From: JANOGU01 sp964499865
GTDB lineage: Bacteria; Pseudomonadota; Alphaproteobacteria; Rhodobacterales; Rhodobacteraceae
Length of the DNA: 21,896 bases
NCBI GenBank assembly: GCA_964499865.1
Contig: CAZCPY010000046.1
Coordinates: 1 to 21,896 of the forward strand
Direction of reading: 5' to 3'
Below the pieces are notes generated by a model. It was not told the origin of the DNA and did no database searches. It was given only the letters and a program-made list of their open reading frames with translations. Position 1 is the first letter of the stretch, and each line of letters begins with the position of its first letter. Shown here in pieces: positions 14,626 through 21,019 of this stretch. The position numbers were made by a program, and so were the translations under genes.

Positions 14626-15461
14626 GGCGCGGCCTCGGGGGCGAGGGCGAAGGCGTAGTCGATCCGCCACCCCGCGCCCTCCGGGCGGAACGGCACGCAG
14701 AGCGCGGGCCGCACCTGGAACAGCGCGTCGCGGCCGACGGCGGGGTCGCCTGCGTCGAACAGCGCGGTGACCAGCGGGCGGAAGCCGGGGGCGGAAAAGC
14801 GGAAGTGCAGATGCGCGGGCCGGTCGAGCGGCAGGCCGAGCGCCGCCATCAGGCGGCCCACCGGCCCGTCGCCCGGCAGGCGGCAGGCGCCGGGTCGGAT
14901 GGTGCGGAAGCGGAAGGCGCCGTCCTGCCCGCTGCGGAAGCGGCCGCGCAGGTTGAACTCGGGCTGGCGGTCGGGCTCCTGGTTCTCGTAGAGGCCGTCC
15001 TCGCTGGCGTGCCAGACCTCGACCAGCGCGCCCGCAACGGCGGCGCCGTCCGGGCCCGTCACACGGCCCGCGACCGTCAGGGGCCGTCCACGTCCGTCGC
15101 GCGACAGGCTGGCGCCCGGGGCCATGTCGGGGGCGCCGGGGCGGTAGAAGGGCCCGGCCAGCACTGCCGGAGTGGCCCCGTCCGCCCGTCCGCCGCCCGC
15201 CACCGCCGCCGACAGGCCCAGCACGTCGGCCAGGAGCGCCCATTCCTGCCGCCGCGCATCGGTCGCGTGGCCGACCTCGGTCAGAAAGTCGATCACGCCG
15301 CGCAGGCCGGCGGGGTCCAGCGCCAGCGCGCGGACCAGCCCGTGCGCCGCCTCGGCCGCCGACAGCACGCCCTGCCCCAGCGGCGTCTGCCGCGCCGGGC
15401 CCAGACGCGCGGCCAGCGCCGCAAGCGGCGTCTCCGTCCCGACCGGCACCTGCATCTGCAC
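14622..15461 (-). CDS. Intradiol dioxygenase paralogue with one Tyr iron ligand replaced by Cys
   Basis: A 279-residue protein with the same two-domain plan as the intact dioxygenase in this operon. Counting from the GTG at 15461, Tyr158 (DGLYENQ), Arg214, His217 and His219 (AHLHF) are conserved. The second Tyr ligand, within YP-x-P-x-DGPVG, is Cys193 (ACRLPGDGPVG). Spacings between these sites (35 and 24 residues) equal those of the intact enzyme, so the alignment is gap-free here. Activity may be lost or changed. The start is uncertain: GTG 15461 has the best distance to AGGGGGGGAAG, ATG 15455 is the alternative, and a TTG at 15488 is unlikely. It is first in the block and overlaps maleylacetate reductase by 4 bp, so it is clearly kept as part of the operon. 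Confidence 0.83.
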   Translation of the reverse strand: MQMQVPVGTETPLAALAARLGPARQTPLGQGVLSAAEAAHGLVRALALDPAGLRGVIDFLTEVGHATDARRQEWALLADVLGLSAAVAGGGRADGATPAVLAGPFYRPGAPDMAPGASLSRDGRGRPLTVAGRVTGPDGAAVAGALVEVWHASEDGLYENQEPDRQPEFNLRGRFRSGQDGAFRFRTIRPGACRLPGDGPVGRLMAALGLPLDRPAHLHFRFSAPGFRPLVTALFDAGDPAVGRDALFQVRPALCVPFRPEGAGWRIDYAFALAPEAAP

Positions 15462-15481
15462 GCGGCTTCCCCCCCTGGGCA

Positions 15482-15497
15482 GGCGCAAGTCTGCGCC
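15482..15497. promoter_or_regulatory. Inverted repeat GGCGCA-N4-TGCGCC in the lysR/dioxygenase gap
   Basis: Perfect 6-bp arms with loop AGTC, located 21 bp upstream of the GTG start of the dioxygenase paralogue and 53 bp upstream of lysR. It could be a LysR-type operator half, or a hairpin in the leader of the aromatic operon. A weaker dyad, TGC-N8-GCA, lies at 15524-15537. Assignment is by position only. Confidence 0.3.
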
Positions 15498-15515
15498 GGC
15501 GGACCGCGCGGGGGG

Positions 15516-15543
15516 ATGACTTCTGCAACGTGCCGCATATCAT
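15516..15543 (+). promoter_or_regulatory. Candidate lysR promoter giving a leaderless transcript
   Basis: ATGACT (15516-15521), 16-nt spacer, TATCAT (15538-15543). This matches consensus at 4 of 6 and 5 of 6 positions. The -10 ends 6 nt before the lysR ATG at 15550, so transcription would begin at or next to the start codon. No Shine-Dalgarno sequence lies before that ATG, which agrees with leaderless translation. A T-N11-A element (15538-15550) overlaps it, compatible with LysR self-repression. Confidence 0.4.
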
Positions 15544-15549
15544 TCTGGT

Positions 15550-16509
15550 ATGAACCTGAACGAACGCCACCTGATCCAGCTTGCCGCCGTGCTCGATGCG
15601 GGCGGCGTCACCGAAGGGGCGGCGATGCTGGGCCTGTCGCAGCCCGCGGTCAGCCGGTCCCTTTCGATGCTGGAGGCGCGGGTCGGCGCGCCCTTGTTCC
15701 TGCGCGGACGCCGGCCCTTGCAGGCCACGGCGCTGGGGGCGGAACTGGCGGCGCATGGCCGGGCGATCCTGACCGCCTCGCGCCGCGCCTCTGACACCGT
15801 GCGCGGCTATGTCCGCGGCACCCGCGGCACGGTGCGCGTGGGCGGCGTGCCGTTCTTCATGGATGCGATGATCGCGGGCATGATCGCGACCTTCCAGGCC
15901 GCCGAGCCTGACGTGAACGTGCAGCAGAGCTATGGCAACACGCCCGAGATGGCCAAGGCGCTGGCGGGCGGGCTGGTCGACATCGCCGTCGTGCCGCTGC
16001 ACCCGGGCGAGGCGATGCCGGGGTTCGACTTCACCGAAATCCTGCCCGGCCGCAACGTCGTCGCCTGCCGCGCGGGCCACCCGCTGACGCGCAAGCGGCG
16101 GCTGCAGGCGGCGGACTTCCTGGGCTTCCCCTGGGTCGCGCCGCTGCCGGGGTCGCCGCTTCTGGCCGACCTGCATTCGATCCTGCTGGCCATCGGCATG
16201 CCCGACCTGTCGGTGCGCTATTCCGGCGGGTCGCTGATGAGCGTGGTGGCCTACATGGCCGAAAGCGAGGCGCTGGCGATCCTGCCGTTTTCGGTGGTCT
16301 TCGCGCAGCGAAACGACAAGCGCATCACGCCGCTGCCGTTCGACATCCCCCAGCCCGGCCGGGCGCTGGGGCTGTTGCGGCGGCAGGGCGGCGCGCGCAA
16401 TCCCGCCGTCGACCGCTTTGCCGGCCACATCGCCGCCGCCTTCCGCGACCTGCGCCACCTGATCAAGCGTCACGAGGATGCCGTGGTCTGGGGCCACTCG
16501 GCGGACTGA
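15550..16509 (+). CDS. LysR-family transcriptional regulator
   Basis: A 319-residue LysR-type regulator. The N-terminal winged helix is MNLNERHLIQLAAVLDAGGVTEGAAMLGLSQPAVSRSLSMLEARVGAPLF (residues 1-51), followed by the linker helix and a two-lobed effector-binding domain from ~90 (GTVRVGGVPFFMDAMIAGMIATF, then VDIAVVPLHPG). LysR activators commonly control ring-cleavage operons, sensing the substrate or the muconate-type product. It is divergent from the block running from the dioxygenase paralogue to BKACE 2 (gap 88 bp), so it is the probable activator of that block. The start is fixed by the helix-turn-helix: a later start would cut it. No ribosome site is seen upstream. Confidence 0.9.
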   Translation: MNLNERHLIQLAAVLDAGGVTEGAAMLGLSQPAVSRSLSMLEARVGAPLFLRGRRPLQATALGAELAAHGRAILTASRRASDTVRGYVRGTRGTVRVGGVPFFMDAMIAGMIATFQAAEPDVNVQQSYGNTPEMAKALAGGLVDIAVVPLHPGEAMPGFDFTEILPGRNVVACRAGHPLTRKRRLQAADFLGFPWVAPLPGSPLLADLHSILLAIGMPDLSVRYSGGSLMSVVAYMAESEALAILPFSVVFAQRNDKRITPLPFDIPQPGRALGLLRRQGGARNPAVDRFAGHIAAAFRDLRHLIKRHEDAVVWGHSAD

Positions 16510-16593
16510 CGCCGAGCCGCGGGGCGCTGTGCCCACGTAATGGGCCGATGCCTGCCACTCAGGCATGAATCTGCCCAGGCGCAAGGGAATCGC

Positions 16594-16621
16594 ATGACAA
16601 GTGTTTCACGAATCGGATAAC
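16594..16621 (+). promoter_or_regulatory. Candidate promoter of the sugar transferase gene
   Basis: ATGACA (16594-16599), 16-nt spacer, GATAAC (16616-16621), matching consensus at 5 of 6 and 4 of 6 positions. The leader to the ATG at 16656 would be about 28 nt. The gap 16510-16655 also holds two weak 5-bp hairpins after lysR (16531-16545 and 16550-16564) without U-tracts; I see nothing else in it. Confidence 0.4.
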
Positions 16622-16655
16622 GACCACGGCGCAGGCACATGGTTTGGGGCATTTG

Positions 16656-17321
16656 ATGTTTGACTGGAACGCAGCGGCACGTGCCGAGGACGGCAGCGTC
16701 CAGTCCAGCGGATCGGACGCCGGCCGTGCATCGCGGGTCGGCTACGCCGTCTTCAAGCGCGCCTTCGATATCGTCGGGGTCCTGGCGCTGATGCCGGTCT
16801 TCTTCGGCGTCGCGCTGTTCCTGGTCGTCGTGAACCCGCGGTCCAACCCGGGACCGCTGTTCTTCCGCCAGGACCGCATGGGCCGCCACTGCCGCCCCTT
16901 CCAGGCCTGGAAGTTCCGCAGCATGGTCGAGGCCGAAGCGATCGACCGCGGCCCGTTCGACGCGCTGGAGACGCACCGCATCACGCCGCTGGGCCGGTTC
17001 CTGCGCCGCACCCGGCTGGACGAGCTGCCGCAGGTGCTGAACGTGCTGCGCGGCGAGATGAGCCTGATCGGGCCGCGCCCCGACTACCTGGCGCATGCCA
17101 TCGTCTACCTGCGCGAGGTGCCGGGCTACCGCGAACGCCACGCCGTCCGCCCGGGGATCAGCGGGCTGGCGCAGGTCACGCACGGCTATGTCGACGGGCT
17201 GGATGGCGTGCATGCCAAGGTGGCGCAGGACCTGCGCTACATCCGCGAGGCGTCGGTCGCCACCGACCTCTCCATCGCCTGGCGCACCGTGCTGACCGTG
17301 CTGCGCCGCGAAGGCGCCTGA
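16656..17321 (+). CDS. Sugar transferase (polyprenyl-phosphate glycosyl-1-phosphate transferase family)
   Basis: A 221-residue membrane enzyme of the bacterial sugar transferase family (PF02397; core of WbaP/PssY-type initiators). It puts the first sugar phosphate on undecaprenyl phosphate for an exopolysaccharide or O-antigen. It has one membrane segment at about residues 37-59 (FDIVGVLALMPVFFGVALFLVVV), which is the re-entrant helix of this monotopic family. Then come KFRSM (86-90), LRRTRLDELPQVLNVLRGEMSLIGPRPDYL (116-144) and HAVRPGISGLAQV (162-174). Length matches the small single-domain members. The start is the ATG at 16656; a TTG 12 bp upstream is possible. No other polysaccharide gene is near, so its product is unknown. 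Confidence 0.88.
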   Translation: MFDWNAAARAEDGSVQSSGSDAGRASRVGYAVFKRAFDIVGVLALMPVFFGVALFLVVVNPRSNPGPLFFRQDRMGRHCRPFQAWKFRSMVEAEAIDRGPFDALETHRITPLGRFLRRTRLDELPQVLNVLRGEMSLIGPRPDYLAHAIVYLREVPGYRERHAVRPGISGLAQVTHGYVDGLDGVHAKVAQDLRYIREASVATDLSIAWRTVLTVLRREGA

Positions 17322-17331
17322 CAGCCCCCTC

Positions 17332-18495
17332 TCAGCCGAACAGGCGCGCGTGCTCCTGCAGCGCGAAGCGGTCGGTCATCCCGGCCACGTAGTCGGCCAC
17401 CAGCCGGGCGATTTCGGTCTGCGACCGCGCGCGGGCGACGTCGGCCTGCCAGTCCTGCGGCAGCAGTCCGGGCCGTGCCATGAAGGCCGGGAACAGGTCG
17501 TTGACCACCGCCGTCACCCGCGCCCGTTCCGCCATCACCGGCGGCGCGCGGTACATCCGGGCGAAGAGGAACGACCGGATCGCCTTGAGTTCCTGGTACA
17601 GCGGCTTGGAAAAGCGGATCACCGTGCCTTCCAGCGCGCGGATCTCGTCCACCGACCGCGGGCGCGCGGCCTCCAGCCGGTTGCGCGCCACCGCGATCAC
17701 GTCCTCGACCATCCGCCCGAAGACGCGCCGCAGCGCCTCGTGCCGCCGCCGCATGCGGTCGAGGCCCGGATACAGGCGGTCGACCTCGGCAAAGGCCGGG
17801 CCGGTCACCGGCAGGTCCAGCAGGTCCGCCTCGTCGAACAGGCCCGACCGCAGCCCGTCGTGCAGGTCGTGGTGCGAATAGGCGACATCGTCGGCGATCG
17901 CCGCGACCTGCGCCTCGGCGCTGGCGAAGGTGGCAAGTTCCAGGTCCCAGTCGGCATTCGCCTCGGCCAGCGCATAGGGCAAGGCGCCCGCGTGCCTTGC
18001 ATCGGCCAGCGGGCCGGTCACCGGGCCGTTGTGCTTGGCGATGCCCTCCAGGGTTTCCCAGGTCAGGTTCAGCCCGTCGAAATCGGCATAGTGCCGTTCC
18101 AGCCGCGTGACGATGCGGATCGCCTGCGCGTTGTGGTCGAAGCCGCCATGCGGCGCCATCAGCGCGGCCAGCGCCTCCTCTCCGGTATGGCCGAAGGGCG
18201 GGTGGCCCAGGTCATGCGCCAGCGCCACCGCCTCGGCGAGGTCGGTGTCCAGCCCCAGCGCGCCGGCGATGGTGCGCGCCACCTGCGCCACCTCGATCGT
18301 ATGGGTCAGCCGGGTGCGGTAGTAGTCGCCCTCGTGTTCCACGAAGACCTGCGTCTTGTGCTTGAGCCTGCGGAACGCGCTGGAATGGATGATCCGGTCG
18401 CGGTCGCGCTGGAAGGCGGAGCGGAAGGTCGACATGCGTTCCGGGTGCCGCCGTCCGCGGGACATCTCGGGCAGACAGGCATGGGGCGCGGGCAT
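17332..18495 (-). CDS. Deoxyguanosinetriphosphate triphosphohydrolase-like protein (HD domain)
   Basis: A 387-residue HD-domain dNTP triphosphohydrolase of the dGTPase type. Known enzymes hydrolyse a dNTP to the deoxynucleoside and triphosphate. Motifs are SRGRRHPE near the N-terminus, FQRDRDRIIHSSAFRRLKHKTQVFV (~30-53), RLTHTIEVAQVA, and HDLGHPPFGHTGE (the metal-binding His-Asp, ~95). Further on are HNAQAIRI and IADDVAYSHHDLHDG (~190-205). The start at 18495 (MPAPHACLPEMSRGRR) is chosen because homologues begin at about this point. The more distal ATG at 18534 overlaps the promoter -10 of the divergent gene and has no ribosome site; 18495 has only a weak one. It converges on the sugar transferase gene with 10 bp between stops and is divergent from the ErpA-like gene. 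Confidence 0.88.
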   Translation of the reverse strand: MPAPHACLPEMSRGRRHPERMSTFRSAFQRDRDRIIHSSAFRRLKHKTQVFVEHEGDYYRTRLTHTIEVAQVARTIAGALGLDTDLAEAVALAHDLGHPPFGHTGEEALAALMAPHGGFDHNAQAIRIVTRLERHYADFDGLNLTWETLEGIAKHNGPVTGPLADARHAGALPYALAEANADWDLELATFASAEAQVAAIADDVAYSHHDLHDGLRSGLFDEADLLDLPVTGPAFAEVDRLYPGLDRMRRRHEALRRVFGRMVEDVIAVARNRLEAARPRSVDEIRALEGTVIRFSKPLYQELKAIRSFLFARMYRAPPVMAERARVTAVVNDLFPAFMARPGLLPQDWQADVARARSQTEIARLVADYVAGMTDRFALQEHARLFG

Positions 18496-18510
18496 CTTCG
18501 GGGGCGTCGC

Positions 18511-18539
18511 TTGAGAAAGGGGCCTGCGTGTCATATATT
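18511..18539 (+). promoter_or_regulatory. Strong sigma-70-like promoter of the erpA gene
   Basis: TTGAGA (18511-18516), 17-nt spacer, TATATT (18534-18539): 5 of 6 matches in each box, the best promoter I see in the window. It gives a leader of about 27 nt to the ATG at 18573. The -10 lies in the near-symmetric GTCA-N5-TGAC (18530-18542), so the opposite strand also shows a -10-like AATATA that could serve the divergent dGTPase gene. An AACGG-NN-CCGTT palindrome (18560-18571) sits just before the start codon. Confidence 0.6.
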
Positions 18540-18572
18540 GACCGCAGCCTGCGCATGTAACGGGACCGTTCC

Positions 18573-18899
18573 ATGAACCTGCCCCCTGCCGTCACCGACC
18601 GCGCCTATGCCCGCCTGGCCGAGATCGCCGCCGCCACCGGCGAGGCGCGTGCCCTGCGCGTTGCCGTCGAGGGCGGCGGCTGTTCGGGGTTCCAGTACGA
18701 CATCCGGCTGGACGATCCGGCGGCCGACGATCTGGTGCTGGAAAAGGACGGCCAGAAGGTGCTTGTCGACGCCGTGTCGCTGCCCTTCCTGGCGAACGCG
18801 GTGATCGACTTTTCCGAAGAGCTGATCGGCGCCCGCTTCGTGATCCAGAACCCCAACGCCACCTCGTCCTGCGGCTGCGGCACGTCGTTTTCGGTCTGA
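18573..18899 (+). CDS. erpA: A-type iron-sulfur carrier protein, ErpA/IscA-like (HesB family)
   Basis: A 108-residue Fe-S cluster carrier in the cytoplasm that passes [4Fe-4S] or [2Fe-2S] clusters from the assembly scaffold to target enzymes. The three conserved cysteines are Cys37 (GGGCSGFQYD) and Cys100/Cys102 (SSCGCGTSF). The segment LVDAVSLPFLANAVIDFSEELIGARFVIQNPNA is the usual core. There is no extra domain. Its ending CGCGTSFSV is typical of the alphaproteobacterial ErpA-type single gene. IscA/SufA-like identity cannot be excluded from sequence alone. It stands outside any suf or isc operon, as ErpA often does. Its stop is 5 bp from the stop of the convergent membrane protein gene. Confidence 0.87.
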   Translation: MNLPPAVTDRAYARLAEIAAATGEARALRVAVEGGGCSGFQYDIRLDDPAADDLVLEKDGQKVLVDAVSLPFLANAVIDFSEELIGARFVIQNPNATSSCGCGTSFSV

Positions 18900-18904
18900 C
18901 GCGC

Positions 18905-20911
18905 TCAGCCCAGGTGGTCGCGCAGGTGCGGGCGTACCTCGGCGTCGGTCCAGTAGTTCGTGTGCCCGCCGGGGCCGACGGCGATCTCGCCGTCGGGCGT
19001 GTCGCGCACATGCGTGCCGATGAAGTCGTCGACGCGGAAGATGTTGGTCCAGGCCGCCACCTGCGGCGGCAGCGGCGGCGGCACGGCAAAGCGCGCGGGG
19101 AAATACTGGTGGTAGATGTGCCGCCAGGGCGACCCCATGGTCACCAGCGTCAGCTGCCTGGGCGTGCCGTTCGCCATGCGCCCCCAGCGCGCGCCATGGC
19201 GGCGCAGCACGTCCAGCGCGATCACCGTGCCCTGGCTGTGGCTGACGATGTCCAGCCGGTCGGGCTCCTCGCTGGCGATCAGGTCGTCCACCAGCTGCAC
19301 GAGGCGCGTCCGGATGCGCTGGCGGAAGGCGAAGCCGTCCTGCCGCCGCGCCAGCCTGCGCCGGTTGCGCCACAGCGCGGGCAGCAGCGCGTCGGCAAAG
19401 GTCGCCGCGGGCGCCCGTGACGGCGCCCGCCGCCACCAGAAATCGTTGAGGTAGATGATCACGTCGCCCGCGATGTAGAGCCCGCGCGACAGGAACGGCA
19501 GGAACGGCGCGCCGAACAGCACCATGAGCGCCAGCCCGGCCGACACGACGGGCGCCGTCTGCCCCTCCATCCGGCACAGCGGATGCGCGCCCCCCAGCAT
19601 GCACAGATCGCCCGGCGCCCAGATGCTGGATGCGATCAGCGCCAGCAGTGCCGCCGGCATCGCCAGCATCGCCCCCTTGGCCGCATCCGGCACGACCAGG
19701 CGCAGCTTGCGCGCATAGACCTCGGGCGCGTCCATGTAGGCCCGTGGCGCCACCGCCCGCGCGGCGCCCGCGCGGGCGACCAGCGCAGGCAGCATCGCCA
19801 GGGCCACCGCGGCGACCGCCGCCAGGCTGGCCCAGATGCCGCGCTGCGAGGTGGCGAACAGCTTGTCCGTCACGATCTCGGGCGACCGGAGCGTGCCCGT
19901 GACGGTGCCGGGCGACACCTGCGCATAGGCCTGGGCGACACCGCCCCAGGCCAGGCCGATCAGCAGGAACCACAGGAGGCTCATCAGCGCCAGCACCGGC
20001 ATCAGGATGTCGCGGTCCGCCCCCGCATCGCCCGCCAGCGCGCGTCCCAGCCAGCGCAGGCCCAGCACCAGCGCCACCAGCGCCACCCAGGCCCAGAGCG
20101 CCACCATCAGCACCTGCAGCCAGAGCCCGAACAGGAACGGCGGCAGGCGATACAGCGCGTAGCACTGGTGCCGCTCGCCGGCCTCCATCCAGGAACAGAC
20201 CGATGCGACCGGCAGCCGGTCCAGCGGCCGGGGCGGGCCAAGGCCCGCCAGATGCGCGGCCAGGAACAGCCCCAGCAGCACCCCCGCCACCCCCAGCCAG
20301 GCGCCGAGGTGCCGCAGCAGGAAGGTCCGCGCCCGCAGTTGCAGCGCCAGCGACGTGCCCAGGCACAGCGCGACGGCGATCAGCGTGGGCACCCCCGCGC
20401 CCACCCCGCCCAGCACCACGCCCACCAGCCCGAAGACCAGCGCGATGTTCAGCGCGAAGATCGGCCCGTGGATCGCCAGCCCCGCCCCCCGCACCAGCGC
20501 CCTGACGGCACGGTCGCGGCGGCGGTCGCCGGGAAAGACGGTCAGCGCATTCTCGCGCAGGACATGCACGAGGCCCAGCATCACCCGCACCAGCCCCACC
20601 AGGGTGGAGGGCACCGACCCCGAGGTTCCCGCGATGTCGCCCCAGTAGAAATCGGCGATCACCCGCTCGGGCGCATCCGGGGCGGGAAAGCGGCCGCCGA
20701 AGCGGCGGAACCGGCTCAGCCGCGCGGGAAAGCTCGGCGCCATGCGCCCGGTGCCCGGCACGGTCTCCGGGATGCGGAAGTCGTCCGTCGCCCGCCGCCG
20801 CCAGTCGCCCGGCCCGCCTGCGGCCAGCGCCCCGGCCAAGAGGTCGCCGCTTTCGCCCGCCGCGCGCACGCCCACGCCGTGGACGACGACGATGACCTGC
20901 TTGTCCGCCAC
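18905..20911 (-). CDS. Large membrane protein with alpha/beta-hydrolase motifs at both ends
   Basis: A 668-residue protein I cannot assign to a named family. The N-terminus, MADKQVIVVVHGVGV, looks like the first strand and oxyanion turn of an alpha/beta hydrolase. The C-terminal ~130 residues supply a nucleophile elbow SHSQG (Ser559), candidate acids Asp628/629 and candidate His650 (GGHTNYW). Between them are about eight hydrophobic segments (roughly 145-190 as two, 202-224, 258-290, 302-330, 359-380, 413-433, 453-485), so the hydrolase parts should both face the cytoplasm. It may be a lipase- or esterase-like enzyme acting on lipid at the inner membrane. The start is the GTG at 20911, 7 nt after AAGGAGG; the ATG at 20915 is in another frame. 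Confidence 0.7.
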   Translation of the reverse strand: MADKQVIVVVHGVGVRAAGESGDLLAGALAAGGPGDWRRRATDDFRIPETVPGTGRMAPSFPARLSRFRRFGGRFPAPDAPERVIADFYWGDIAGTSGSVPSTLVGLVRVMLGLVHVLRENALTVFPGDRRRDRAVRALVRGAGLAIHGPIFALNIALVFGLVGVVLGGVGAGVPTLIAVALCLGTSLALQLRARTFLLRHLGAWLGVAGVLLGLFLAAHLAGLGPPRPLDRLPVASVCSWMEAGERHQCYALYRLPPFLFGLWLQVLMVALWAWVALVALVLGLRWLGRALAGDAGADRDILMPVLALMSLLWFLLIGLAWGGVAQAYAQVSPGTVTGTLRSPEIVTDKLFATSQRGIWASLAAVAAVALAMLPALVARAGAARAVAPRAYMDAPEVYARKLRLVVPDAAKGAMLAMPAALLALIASSIWAPGDLCMLGGAHPLCRMEGQTAPVVSAGLALMVLFGAPFLPFLSRGLYIAGDVIIYLNDFWWRRAPSRAPAATFADALLPALWRNRRRLARRQDGFAFRQRIRTRLVQLVDDLIASEEPDRLDIVSHSQGTVIALDVLRRHGARWGRMANGTPRQLTLVTMGSPWRHIYHQYFPARFAVPPPLPPQVAAWTNIFRVDDFIGTHVRDTPDGEIAVGPGGHTNYWTDAEVRPHLRDHLG

Positions 20912-21019
20912 GCATGGTCCTCCTTGCCGTTGCGTCAGCCTAGCACCGCCGCCGCCCCGGCAAAGCGATTCCGCAACGGGGGCTTGCCCCCCGGCGACCA
21001 ACTTGCGACGCTCCCGCGC

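Noticed and set aside
16639..16656. Five-codon frame MVWGI ending in TGATG at the sugar transferase start
   Set aside because: Too short, with no ribosome site. A TGA overlapping an ATG happens often by chance.
16656..17321. An exopolysaccharide cluster starting at the sugar transferase
   Set aside because: No glycosyltransferase, flippase, polymerase or export gene is next to it; the flanking genes are a regulator and a dGTPase.
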